A stretch of 64,000 bases of DNA, from the NCBI RefSeq assembly GCF_025847235.1, contig NZ_JAOZEW010000005.1:124001-188000 (forward strand), in the 5' to 3' direction. Under the pieces are notes generated by a model. The model saw nothing but the letters and a program-made list of their open reading frames with translations. It ran no database searches and was not told the DNA's origin. Source of the stretch: Flavobacterium shii. GTDB taxonomy: Bacteria > Bacteroidota > Bacteroidia > Flavobacteriales > Flavobacteriaceae. Positions 29,725-37,966 of this stretch are shown here, in pieces. The position numbers and the translations under genes are program-made. Numbering within the stretch: the first letter of the stretch is position 1; the number at the start of each line of letters is the position of its first letter.

Positions 29725-30189
29725 ATGAATTGGTACGTAGTTTATACGAAGCCCAAATGGGAGAAAAAAGTAGCGGATCAATTAAGTAAAATTGGAATAA
29801 CATGTTATTGCCCGTTGATTATTCAAGTTCGGCAGTGGTCAGATAGGAAAAAGAAGGTAGAAGTTCCATTGTTTAATTCTTATGTTTTTGTTCAATTACA
29901 AGATTTGGATAGGAATTTGGTTTTTCAGATTTCAGGAGTAATTCGGTATTTATTTTGGTTAGGAAAGCCTGCAATCGTGCGTGACGAGGAAATTAATGTC
30001 ATAAAAAAAAGTTTAGATTCTCCGGCAATTAGTGAAGTTTTAGTAACTTCTTTCAAAATAGGAGATAAGATAAAGTTGGATTCGGGAGCCTTCAGCAATC
30101 AGGATGCAGTAGTTCAGGAAATATCTAATACTCACTATATTTTAGTTTTAGAATCCTTAGGTTGTGTGTTGAAGATAAAATATAAATAA
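29725..30189 (+). CDS. UpxY-family transcription antiterminator (NusG paralogue)
   Basis: A 154-residue protein with an N-terminal NGN domain (MNWYVVYTKPKWEKKVADQL, then CPLIIQVRQWSDRKKKVEVPLFNSYVFVQ in pieces) and a C-terminal KOW-like domain (FKIGDKIKLDSGAFSNQDAVV). In Bacteroides, UpxY proteins let RNA polymerase pass terminators in the leader of their own capsule operon. Here the gene lies inside the locus, and 48 bases after its stop comes a terminator and a new promoter, a layout suited to antitermination control of everything downstream. Confidence 0.9.
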   Translation: MNWYVVYTKPKWEKKVADQLSKIGITCYCPLIIQVRQWSDRKKKVEVPLFNSYVFVQLQDLDRNLVFQISGVIRYLFWLGKPAIVRDEEINVIKKSLDSPAISEVLVTSFKIGDKIKLDSGAFSNQDAVVQEISNTHYILVLESLGCVLKIKYK

Positions 30190-30237
30190 ATTAACAAGAG
30201 AAATAAGAAGTCTTTGTAGGGATTTATAATAAAAAGG

Positions 30238-30262
30238 AATCACTAATTTTAGTGATTTTTTT
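30238..30262 (+). terminator. Terminator after the UpxY-like gene
   Basis: AATCACTA (30238-30245) pairs with TAGTGATT (30250-30257) around ATTT, and T residues run to 30262. The 8-bp AT-rich stem is weaker than the terminators in region 2, which would suit a site meant to be overridden. Confidence 0.7.
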
Positions 30263-30368
30263 ATGCTTAGTATTTTTATTTTATGCACTGTGGGCGTTGA
30301 TTTGTAGTTAATTGTGTTTTTTTTTGTATTTAATTATCTATTTTTTGAGATTTCAGTAGTTTCTTCTA

Positions 30369-30399
30369 TTGAATTAATAGCCTTATTATGGTATATTTG
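30369..30399 (+). promoter_or_regulatory. Second promoter of the polysaccharide locus
   Basis: TTG at 30369-30371 and TATATTTG at 30392-30399 are exactly 20 bases apart, a full match to the consensus. The leader to the ATG at 30499 would be about 93 bases, unusually long for this window, and contains a hairpin. Confidence 0.75.
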
Positions 30400-30412
30400 C
30401 CGAAATTGTATG

Positions 30413-30452
30413 TTCGATTATCTGTGTCAAAAATGTGACTTGGATAAGCGAA
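30413..30452 (+). promoter_or_regulatory. Stacked hairpin in the leader after the second promoter
   Basis: TTCG (30413-30416) pairs with CGAA (30449-30452), TTATC (30418-30422) with GATAA (30443-30447), and GTCA (30426-30429) with TGAC (30436-30439). The A/G mismatch and small internal loops separate the three parts. Its position early in the leader makes it a candidate target for the UpxY-like factor or a pause site. Pairings are short and AT-rich, so the structure is tentative. Confidence 0.4.
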
Positions 30453-30498
30453 GCTGTGGGAATTAATGATTATAATAACTAAAAAACAGTAGGTAATA

Positions 30499-31782
30499 AT
30501 GGAAAAAAACATAAAAATAGCAGTTATTGGCTTAGGTTATGTTGGTTTGCCATTGGCTAGATTATTTGCTACAAAATATGCTGTTGTAGGATTTGATATT
30601 AATAAGTCTCGAATAGCTTCATTACAATCAGGAATCGATACTACATTGGAAGTAGAGGATGAAATACTCCAAAAAGTTTTACTGGACAAAACAGGTAATT
30701 CTATTGGTTTATATTGTACTTCTAATATAGAAGATATAAAAGATTGTAATTATTATATTGTTACAGTTCCTACTCCAGTGGATAAAAATAATAGACCAGA
30801 TTTAACTCCTTTATATAAATCAAGTGAAACGGTTGGTTCTGTTTTAGAGATAGGGGATATAGTTATTTATGAATCTACAGTTTATCCAGGTGTGACAGAA
30901 GAAGAATGTGTGCCAGTTTTGGAAAAAATATCAGGATTAAAATATAATGTTGATTTTTATGCAGGTTACTCGCCCGAGAGAATTAATCCTGGAGATAAAG
31001 AACATACTGTAGAAAAAATATTAAAAGTTACATCAGGCTCAACTCCAGAAATTGGTAAGAGAGTTGATGATTTATATAAATCTGTTATTACAGCAGGAAC
31101 GCATCTCGCACCAACGATAAAAGTTGCTGAAGCGGCTAAAGTTATTGAGAATTCGCAAAGGGATATTAATATCGCTTTTGTAAATGAATTAGCGAAAATA
31201 TTCAATTTAATGCAAATTGACACCCAAGCAGTTTTGAAAGCAGCAGGGACTAAATGGAATTTTTTGCCATTTAAACCTGGATTAGTGGGAGGTCATTGCA
31301 TAGGAGTTGATCCTTATTATTTAGCACAAAGAGCTCAGGAATTTGGTTATCATCCGGAAATTATTTTAGCAGGACGGCGTTTGAACGATAGTATGGGAGA
31401 ATACATTGCTTCACAAGTAGTGAAGTTAATGTTGAAAAAAGGAATTTCTGTAAATGGAGCTAATCTTCTAATGCTTGGAATTACATTTAAAGAAAATTGC
31501 CCGGATGTCCGTAATACTAAAATTGTTGATTTAATTCAGGTTTTGAAAGAATACGGTATTACAATTACAATATTTGATCCAATAGCAAGTTTAGAAGAAG
31601 TATATAAAGAATATAAATTAGATATAACTAATACAATCCCTAATCAAAAGTTTGATGCTGTTGTTTTAGGTGTAGCACATACAGATTTTTTAAATCTAAA
31701 TTTTTTAGACTTACAAAAAACAAATAGTTTGTTGTATGATGTTAAAGGTGTGTTGGGAGATATAGCTGATAGTAGACTATAA
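30499..31782 (+). CDS. UDP-HexNAc 6-dehydrogenase (TviB/WbpA-like)
   Basis: A 427-residue nucleotide-sugar dehydrogenase, distinct from the ugd gene upstream. It has the NAD motif VIGLGYVGLPLA (about 9-20), the YSPERINPGD motif typical of UDP-GlcNAc/GalNAc/ManNAc dehydrogenases (about 156-165), and the catalytic Cys in VGGHCIGVDPYYL (about residue 267). TviB-like members oxidise UDP-GlcNAc or UDP-GalNAc to the uronic acid; the TviC-like epimerase at 27243 makes UDP-GalNAcA the likely product. It is first in its transcript. Confidence 0.9.
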   Translation: MEKNIKIAVIGLGYVGLPLARLFATKYAVVGFDINKSRIASLQSGIDTTLEVEDEILQKVLLDKTGNSIGLYCTSNIEDIKDCNYYIVTVPTPVDKNNRPDLTPLYKSSETVGSVLEIGDIVIYESTVYPGVTEEECVPVLEKISGLKYNVDFYAGYSPERINPGDKEHTVEKILKVTSGSTPEIGKRVDDLYKSVITAGTHLAPTIKVAEAAKVIENSQRDINIAFVNELAKIFNLMQIDTQAVLKAAGTKWNFLPFKPGLVGGHCIGVDPYYLAQRAQEFGYHPEIILAGRRLNDSMGEYIASQVVKLMLKKGISVNGANLLMLGITFKENCPDVRNTKIVDLIQVLKEYGITITIFDPIASLEEVYKEYKLDITNTIPNQKFDAVVLGVAHTDFLNLNFLDLQKTNSLLYDVKGVLGDIADSRL

Positions 31783-31803
31783 TTTTTAAATTAAAATATA
31801 ATT

Positions 31804-32226
31804 ATGAAAGTAGGGATAACTTTTAGTGCTTTTGATTTATTACATGCAGGACATATTAAGATGTTAGAGGAAGCAAAAAGGGAATGTGATTATCTAATAG
31901 TGGGCTTACAAATAGACCCCACTCTTGATCGTCCTGTAAAAAATAGTCCTTCACAAACAGTAGTGGAAAGGTATATACAATTAAAAGGATGTAAGTTCGT
32001 TGACGAAATTGTTCCTTATGCTACGGAACAAGATTTAGAAGATATCTTGCAATCATTTAAAATTGATATACGTGTTATTGGTGATGAATATCGGGATAAA
32101 AACTTTACGGGTCGTGATTACTGTGAAGAAAAAGGGATAGAGTTGTATTTTAATGTCAGAGATCATAGGTTTTCAAGTAGTAATCTTAGAAAAGAGGTTA
32201 CAGAGAAGCAATTAAAAAAAATATAA
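31804..32226 (+). CDS. TagD-like cytidylyltransferase
   Basis: A 140-residue member of the nucleotidyltransferase family that includes glycerol-3-phosphate cytidylyltransferase. The HxGH motif (LLHAGHIKML, about 13-22) and the C-terminal RFSSSNLRKEV (the ISSTxxR-type motif, about 121-131) are present, and GDEYRDKNFTGRDYCEE is typical of TagD-like proteins. It would make CDP-glycerol or a related CDP-polyol, but no obvious glycerophosphotransferase is seen in the window, so the fate of the product is open. Confidence 0.8.
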   Translation: MKVGITFSAFDLLHAGHIKMLEEAKRECDYLIVGLQIDPTLDRPVKNSPSQTVVERYIQLKGCKFVDEIVPYATEQDLEDILQSFKIDIRVIGDEYRDKNFTGRDYCEEKGIELYFNVRDHRFSSSNLRKEVTEKQLKKI

Positions 32227-32232
32227 TATAAA

Positions 32233-33228
32233 ATGTCAATAATTCATGTAATTTTAACGGGTGGTGTTGGAAGCAGGTTATGGCCACTTTCTCGTAAAAG
32301 TCAGCCTAAACAATATTTAGAAATATTCGAAGAAAAATCATTGTTTGAAATGACAGTGGAGAGGAATTCTGATTTAGCAGATAAAGTAATGGTTGTGGGG
32401 AATGTGGATAACTGTCATTTGAGTGAAAAAGTAATGAGAAAGTTAGATAAACCTTACATCAACATTGTTGAGTCAACTCCAAGAAATACAGCTGCGGCTA
32501 TTGCATTTGCAGCATTTGCTTCAGAATCTGATGATGTTTTGATTGTAACTCCTTCAGATCATATTATTGATGAAATGGAAGAGTATAATAAGGCAATAAA
32601 AAAAGCAATAAAAAAAGCAGAAGAAGAATATATAGTAACTTTTGGGATCGTACCAACAAAGCCAGAAACTGGATATGGCTATATCGAATCAAAAGGAGAT
32701 GATGTAATTTCATTTCGTGAGAAACCTAATAGTGTAACTGCTAAAAGTTTTATTGCACAAGGTAATTTTTTATGGAATAGTGGAATGTTTTGTTTTAAAG
32801 CGGGTGTTTTATTAGATGAATTAAAAACATATCAACCTGAAGTATATGAAAAGTCCAAAAAGGCTTGGGAACTTAATAAAAATGGTAATTTAGATTTAGA
32901 TTTATCGCTAGACATCCCTTCTATTAGTATTGATTATGCTGTTATGGAGCGTAGTAAAAAGATTAAAGTTGTTCCAACAGCCTTTACATGGTCTGATTTA
33001 GGTTCTTTTGAATCAGTTTATGATTATTTAATTTCCAAAGGACATTACGTTGACGGGTGTGGAAATATGGTCATTGGTTCAGATAAACACACTACTTTTT
33101 TAGGACTAAAAAACACTATTTTTGTATATACTGATACGGCAAATTTAATTTTACATAAGGATAGCTCACAAGATGTGAAAGACCTGTACTGTAAATTAGA
33201 AAAACAGAATTCAGATTTGCTGAATTAA
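32233..33228 (+). CDS. manC: Mannose-1-phosphate guanylyltransferase
   Basis: Makes GDP-mannose from mannose 1-phosphate and GTP. The 331 residues contain TGGVGSRLWPLSRKSQPKQ (the pyrophosphorylase signature, about 9-27), TPSDHII and VISFREKPN. It lacks the C-terminal isomerase domain found in many ManC proteins of about 470 residues, so it is the single-function form. No manA or manB is in the window; the mannose 1-phosphate must come from elsewhere. Confidence 0.93.
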   Translation: MSIIHVILTGGVGSRLWPLSRKSQPKQYLEIFEEKSLFEMTVERNSDLADKVMVVGNVDNCHLSEKVMRKLDKPYINIVESTPRNTAAAIAFAAFASESDDVLIVTPSDHIIDEMEEYNKAIKKAIKKAEEEYIVTFGIVPTKPETGYGYIESKGDDVISFREKPNSVTAKSFIAQGNFLWNSGMFCFKAGVLLDELKTYQPEVYEKSKKAWELNKNGNLDLDLSLDIPSISIDYAVMERSKKIKVVPTAFTWSDLGSFESVYDYLISKGHYVDGCGNMVIGSDKHTTFLGLKNTIFVYTDTANLILHKDSSQDVKDLYCKLEKQNSDLLN

Positions 33229-33237
33229 TAAGATAAA

Positions 33238-34284
33238 ATGAAAAAAATACTTATAACAGGAGGTGCGGGATTCATTGGTTCGCACGTGGTAAGACGGTTT
33301 GTGACAAAATATCCAGAATATCATATTTTTAATTTAGATGCATTAACATATGCGGGCAATTTGGAAAACATTAAAGATATTGAAGATAAACCAAATTATA
33401 CTTTTATTAAAGGAGATATTGTAGATGAATCTTTTATAAATGATCTTTTTTCTGAAAATAATTTTGAAGGAGTATTACATTTAGCGGCAGAATCTCATGT
33501 AGATCGTTCAATCGAGGATCCATTGGCATTTGTGAAAACAAATGTAATTGGTACAATGAATTTATTGAATGCAGCTAAGAATCAATGGAAAAATAATTTC
33601 GAAGGAAAAAGATTTTATCACATTAGTACTGATGAAGTTTATGGTTCACTCGGAGCGGTGGGATTGTTTACAGAAAAAACTTCTTATGATCCTAATTCAC
33701 CTTATTCTGCATCAAAAGCAAGTTCTGATCATTTTGTGCGTGCCTATGGAGAAACATATGGTTTGCCTTATGTTCTAACAAATTGTTCTAACAATTATGG
33801 CTCTTATCATTTTCCTGAAAAATTAATTCCACTTTTTATCAATAATATCATCAATAATAAACCATTGCCGGTTTATGGAGATGGAAATTATACACGTGAT
33901 TGGTTATTTGTAGAAGATCATGCTATTGCTATAGATTTGGTTTTCCATGAAGGGAAAAATCATGAAACCTACAATATTGGAGGTTTTAACGAATGGAAAA
34001 ATATTGATTTGGTAAAATTATTGTGTCAAATCATGGATGAAAAATTAGGAAGAAAGAAAGGGACTTCTGAAGAATTAATCACTTACGTGAAAGATAGACC
34101 TGGGCATGATTTGCGTTATGCAATTGATGCTTCCAAAATTAATCAAGAGTTAGGTTGGAAGCCATCAGTGACTTTTGAAGAGGGATTAGAAAGAACTATA
34201 AATTGGTACCTGAATAATGAGGAATGGTTGCAAAATGTAACTTCTGGGACTTATAAAGATTATTACAAAAAACAATATTCTTAA
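33238..34284 (+). CDS. rfbB: dTDP-glucose 4,6-dehydratase
   Basis: An extended SDR enzyme converting dTDP-glucose to dTDP-4-keto-6-deoxyglucose. The NAD loop [11 protein letters not shown] (about 8-18), ALTYAGNLENI, the catalytic region STDEVYGSLG (about 132-141) and YSASKASSDHF (about 160-170) are all diagnostic; 348 residues is normal. Its usual partners rfbC, rfbD and rfbA are nearly 28 kb downstream at the other end of the locus. Confidence 0.96.
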   Translation: MKKILITGGAGFIGSHVVRRFVTKYPEYHIFNLDALTYAGNLENIKDIEDKPNYTFIKGDIVDESFINDLFSENNFEGVLHLAAESHVDRSIEDPLAFVKTNVIGTMNLLNAAKNQWKNNFEGKRFYHISTDEVYGSLGAVGLFTEKTSYDPNSPYSASKASSDHFVRAYGETYGLPYVLTNCSNNYGSYHFPEKLIPLFINNIINNKPLPVYGDGNYTRDWLFVEDHAIAIDLVFHEGKNHETYNIGGFNEWKNIDLVKLLCQIMDEKLGRKKGTSEELITYVKDRPGHDLRYAIDASKINQELGWKPSVTFEEGLERTINWYLNNEEWLQNVTSGTYKDYYKKQYS

Positions 34285-34354
34285 ACATTGTAGTTTCTAA
34301 TTCAAGGTATGGAATTAGGAATTATCTAAATGAATTTTATTTTAAAATCAATTT

Positions 34355-36844
34355 ATGAAAAAGATAACCGCAGTATTAGTATTATTATTTACTTTTTTTG
34401 TGTCATTAAATATGTCAGCTCAGGATATACTCCAGTCGAAGGATCTAAGTACTGTTAAGGTTGATTATTTATCGGATAGTGATATTAATAAGATTAAGAA
34501 TCAATTAGATGCCAAAGATCTTACTATAGATGACGCAGAGGAAGCAATTTTATCAAAAGGGATGAGCAAATCTGAGTTTTCGAAATTAAAAGCAAGATTG
34601 GAGGAAATCTCCAGAAAAGACCCGAAAAAGAAGAACTCAAAAGATAAAGATTCAAAAGATAAGGATTCAAAAGATAAGGATTCAAATGATAAAGATTCAA
34701 AAGATAAGGATAAGAATAAAAAGAGTGAATTTGGAAGAAAGCAACAAGAAATAATTAATAATAAAATAAAAGATTCTTTAAATGCTTTGATTTTTGGTTC
34801 TGAATTATTTGATAATCCGACTCTAAATTTTGAACCAGATTTGAAATTAGCAACGCCTATGAATTACGTTCTTGGACCTGGAGATGAATTGCAAATTAGT
34901 GTTTACGGAGTTCAGGAATTTGACGATAATATTCCTGTAAGTGTTGAAGGAAAGATTACAATACAATATGTAGGGCAAATTGCTGTTTCCGGAATGACAA
35001 TTGAAGCAGCAACACAAAAGATAAAGGCAGCAATAGCAAAAGTATATAGTACCGTTCGATCCGGTCAATCACAAGTAAGCGTAAGCTTGGCTCAGATACG
35101 TACAATTAAGGTAACAATTGTTGGTGGTAAGCAACCAGGAAATTATTCAATTTCATCTCTTGCGACTGTATATAATGCTTTACATTTAGCAGGTGGGCCA
35201 GGTAAGAATGGAAGTTATCGAAACATTGAATTGATTCGTAATAATAAAGTCTATAGAAATGTTGATATATATAAATTTTTAGTAAAAGGTGATCAATCAG
35301 ATAATGTAAGTTTAAAAGAAAATGATGTAATTCGAATTCCAGCTTATAGTCAGAGGGTTACTGTGGAAGGTGAAGTGAAACGTCCTGGGATTTTTGAAAT
35401 GAAGAAAGGTGAAACGTTTAGTGATTTATTATCATTTGCTTCAGGATTTAATGAATTTGCATATACAGCATCTGTAAATATATTGCAAAAAACTGGGAAA
35501 GAATTTAAGGTTCATGATGTAAATGAAAGTGAATTTAGTAAATATCAACCGCAATCGGGGGATGTAGTTAAAGTTGCTAAAATTTTAAATCGATTTGAAA
35601 ACCGTATTCAAATTGAAGGCGCTGTTTTTAGGCCAGATTATTATTCTTTTACAGAAGGAATGCGCATATCTGAGTTAATAATAAGAGCAGAAGGATTAAA
35701 AGAAGACGCTTATACAAAACGTGCAAGAATTATTCGTTTAAAATCGGATTTAACAACAGAAATTATAAATGTTGATTTAACAAAGGCTTTGGAAGGAGAT
35801 TTGAATGCAGATGTTCCTTTGAAAAGAGAAGATATTGTAACAGTATATTCCATTTTAGATTTCAGAGAAGAATATAAAATTACTATTGATGGAGAAGTAA
35901 AAAATCCTGGTGAATATGAGTATTATGAAAATTTAACTCTGAATGATTTGGTTGTTCAGGTTGGAGGTCTAACAGGTTCGGCATCAAAAAGAGTTGAAGT
36001 CGCCAGAATGAAAAAATCGGATGCTATAAATGATAATGATCCGAAACGAGTCGATGTATTCGAACTGGAAATTAATGAAGGTAATAACGAGCAGATAAAA
36101 AATTTTGCATTAATGCCTTTTGATGTGATTAATATACGAAGATTAGCAGTTTATGAAAAGCCTGAAATGGTTAAAATAAGTGGTGCAATTTCCTATCCTG
36201 GTAAATATGTTTTGGCTAATAAAAAAGAAACAGTATATAATGTTGTAATGCGTGCAGGAGGATTAACATCTATTGCTAATCTTGATGGGATGAAAATAAA
36301 AAGGCCTATTAAAGAAGAGCAAATAGAAAAATTGCAAAGTATCGATTTGAATTTAACAAAGGAAGATACTATAAGGGAAAAAAGATTGGCTAAAAAATTA
36401 AAAGAAGAATTGAAATATGCAACTATTCCAGTAGATTGGGAAAGAATTGTAAAAGATAAAAATCATTACTCAAATGTTACCCTATTTCCTGGTGACGAAA
36501 TAGAAGTTGCGACTTATAATGAAGGGGTGAAAGTGACAGGGAATGTACTCTTAACTTCTGAAATTCCGTATAGAAGGGGAAAAAGCTTTAAGTATTATTT
36601 AAATGCTGTTGGGGGTGTCGATAATATGGGATGGAAGAAAAAAGCTTACATTATATATCCGAATGGGAAAGCTGCTGTAGCAACTTCTTTTTTGTTTTTT
36701 AGATCATATCCTAAAGTAACACCAGACTCTCAGATTGTAGTTCCCGAGAAACCCGTTACTAAAAAGATGACTGCAGGAGAATGGGTAGGAATTGGTAGTG
36801 TAGTCTCGAGTTTGGCATTATTGATATTAACCGCTTTTAAATAA
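34355..36844 (+). CDS. Multi-SLBB polysaccharide export protein
   Basis: An 829-residue OPX-family protein. A signal peptide (MKKITAVLVLLFTFFVSLNMSA) without lipobox leads to a helical N-terminal part, then a low-complexity linker of five SKDKD units (residues 95-119). The polysaccharide export domain follows (about 165-250, NYVLGPGDELQISVYGVQ), then several SLBB domains, marked by repeats such as TVEGEVKRPGIFEM, IDGEVKNPGEYEY and ISGAISYPGKYVL, and a C-terminal hydrophobic segment (about 808-828). It is about three times the size of the Wza-like lipoprotein at 23961 and pairs with the Wzz gene 15 bases downstream. Confidence 0.92.
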   Translation: MKKITAVLVLLFTFFVSLNMSAQDILQSKDLSTVKVDYLSDSDINKIKNQLDAKDLTIDDAEEAILSKGMSKSEFSKLKARLEEISRKDPKKKNSKDKDSKDKDSKDKDSNDKDSKDKDKNKKSEFGRKQQEIINNKIKDSLNALIFGSELFDNPTLNFEPDLKLATPMNYVLGPGDELQISVYGVQEFDDNIPVSVEGKITIQYVGQIAVSGMTIEAATQKIKAAIAKVYSTVRSGQSQVSVSLAQIRTIKVTIVGGKQPGNYSISSLATVYNALHLAGGPGKNGSYRNIELIRNNKVYRNVDIYKFLVKGDQSDNVSLKENDVIRIPAYSQRVTVEGEVKRPGIFEMKKGETFSDLLSFASGFNEFAYTASVNILQKTGKEFKVHDVNESEFSKYQPQSGDVVKVAKILNRFENRIQIEGAVFRPDYYSFTEGMRISELIIRAEGLKEDAYTKRARIIRLKSDLTTEIINVDLTKALEGDLNADVPLKREDIVTVYSILDFREEYKITIDGEVKNPGEYEYYENLTLNDLVVQVGGLTGSASKRVEVARMKKSDAINDNDPKRVDVFELEINEGNNEQIKNFALMPFDVINIRRLAVYEKPEMVKISGAISYPGKYVLANKKETVYNVVMRAGGLTSIANLDGMKIKRPIKEEQIEKLQSIDLNLTKEDTIREKRLAKKLKEELKYATIPVDWERIVKDKNHYSNVTLFPGDEIEVATYNEGVKVTGNVLLTSEIPYRRGKSFKYYLNAVGGVDNMGWKKKAYIIYPNGKAAVATSFLFFRSYPKVTPDSQIVVPEKPVTKKMTAGEWVGIGSVVSSLALLILTAFK
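34637..34711 (+). repeat. Five tandem 15-bp units in the SLBB export gene
   Basis: The unit TCAAAAGATAAGGAT occurs five times head to tail with one to three substitutions per copy, in frame, encoding SKDKD (one copy SNDKD). Being a multiple of three bases, copy-number change by slippage would alter linker length without a frameshift. Confidence 0.9.
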
Positions 36845-36859
36845 AAATAAGTTTTAAGA

Positions 36860-37933
36860 ATGGATAATACATCAATTAAAAACGATGAAATCTCGTTAAA
36901 AGAATTAGTAGAAAAAGTAAAAGAGTGGTATAATTATTTGTTGTCAAAATGGAGAATGATTGTACTTGCAGGAATGATTGGAGCTGCTTTAGGTTTAACA
37001 TATTCTTTTATGAAAAAGCCTGTTTATACTGCGACTTTATCTTTTGCATTAGAAGATGAAAAATCTGGAGGAGGAGGTTTAGGAAGTGCATTAGGTTTGG
37101 CAGGTTCGTTTGGTTTAGACCTTGGAGGGGGTGGAGGAAGTATTTTTACAGGTTCTAATTTGACAGAGTTATTTAAATCTCGTAGAATGGTTGAGCAAAC
37201 TTTATTGACTCCAGTAAATTACAATGGAAAAATAATTTCTTTAGCTGAAATGTATATTGAGATTAACGAACTAAGAAAAAGTTGGAAAGATAAACCTAAA
37301 TTAGCTAATATCCAGTTTCTAACAAATACAAATCGTAAGTACTTTACAAGGGTTCATGATAGTATTTTAGGTTCAATTTATCAAGGGTTGTCTAAAGGAG
37401 GGTTGACTGTCGGTCAGAAAGATAAAAAAGTAGCAATTATTAATATTGATATGTCTTCTACAAATGAATTATTTGCTAAATATTTTTGCGAAGCACTTGC
37501 TAAAAATGTATCTGATTTTTATGTGGATACCAAAAGTAAAAAAGCAAGAATGAATATGTTAGTTTTACAAAGACAGACTGATTCTATTAGAGCAGAGCTT
37601 AATGGGGCAATTACTGGAGTGGCAGTTGCGAATGACAATACTTTTAATTTAAATCCTGCATTAAATGTACGTCGTGCTCCTTCTGTACGAAGACAGGTAG
37701 ATGTACAGGCTAATACAGCCATATTAACTGAGCTTGTTAAACAATCTGAGCTTGCTAAAGTTACCCTGCGAAAAGAAACGCCCCTAATTCAGATTATTGA
37801 TAAACCAATTTTACCTCTTCCTAAAGAGCGTTTTGGTAAAGCAAAAGGTATTTTAATTGGGGGTTTTTTAGCAGGCTTTCTGACAGTATTTATTCTTGTT
37901 TTTAAGAGAATGTTAAATCAATTAATGAAATAA
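36860..37933 (+). CDS. Wzz-domain polysaccharide co-polymerase without kinase
   Basis: A 357-residue inner-membrane protein with two spans (about 33-53 and 330-350) and a periplasmic domain between. The glycine-rich stretch (GGGGLGSALGLAGSFGLDLG and a following GGGGG run, about 72-95) and DKPILPLPKERFGKAKG before the second span are typical of Bacteroidota Wzz proteins. No P-loop or tyrosine tail follows, unlike the Wzc-like gene at 24768. It lies directly after the multi-SLBB gene, making a second export pair. Confidence 0.9.
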   Translation: MDNTSIKNDEISLKELVEKVKEWYNYLLSKWRMIVLAGMIGAALGLTYSFMKKPVYTATLSFALEDEKSGGGGLGSALGLAGSFGLDLGGGGGSIFTGSNLTELFKSRRMVEQTLLTPVNYNGKIISLAEMYIEINELRKSWKDKPKLANIQFLTNTNRKYFTRVHDSILGSIYQGLSKGGLTVGQKDKKVAIINIDMSSTNELFAKYFCEALAKNVSDFYVDTKSKKARMNMLVLQRQTDSIRAELNGAITGVAVANDNTFNLNPALNVRRAPSVRRQVDVQANTAILTELVKQSELAKVTLRKETPLIQIIDKPILPLPKERFGKAKGILIGGFLAGFLTVFILVFKRMLNQLMK

Positions 37934-37966
37934 ATTAGAGGATTTTTTATTTCTCATACAGTCTAA

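Larger units (their letters stand above)
30190..30498 (+). other. 309-base non-coding control region
   Basis: No gene is visible between the UpxY-like gene and the TviB-like gene. The stretch holds, in order, a short terminator (30238-30262), T-rich sequence, a full-consensus promoter (30369-30399) and a hairpin in the new leader (30413-30452). It divides the locus into an upstream export/precursor part and the main biosynthetic part. Confidence 0.8.

Noticed and set aside
33569..33778. 69-codon plus-strand frame within rfbB
   Set aside because: Alternative frame of a well-conserved gene, no start context and no known motif.
34637..34711. Tandem repeat as a CRISPR array
   Set aside because: Units are 15 bases, contiguous without spacers, and in frame within a coding gene.
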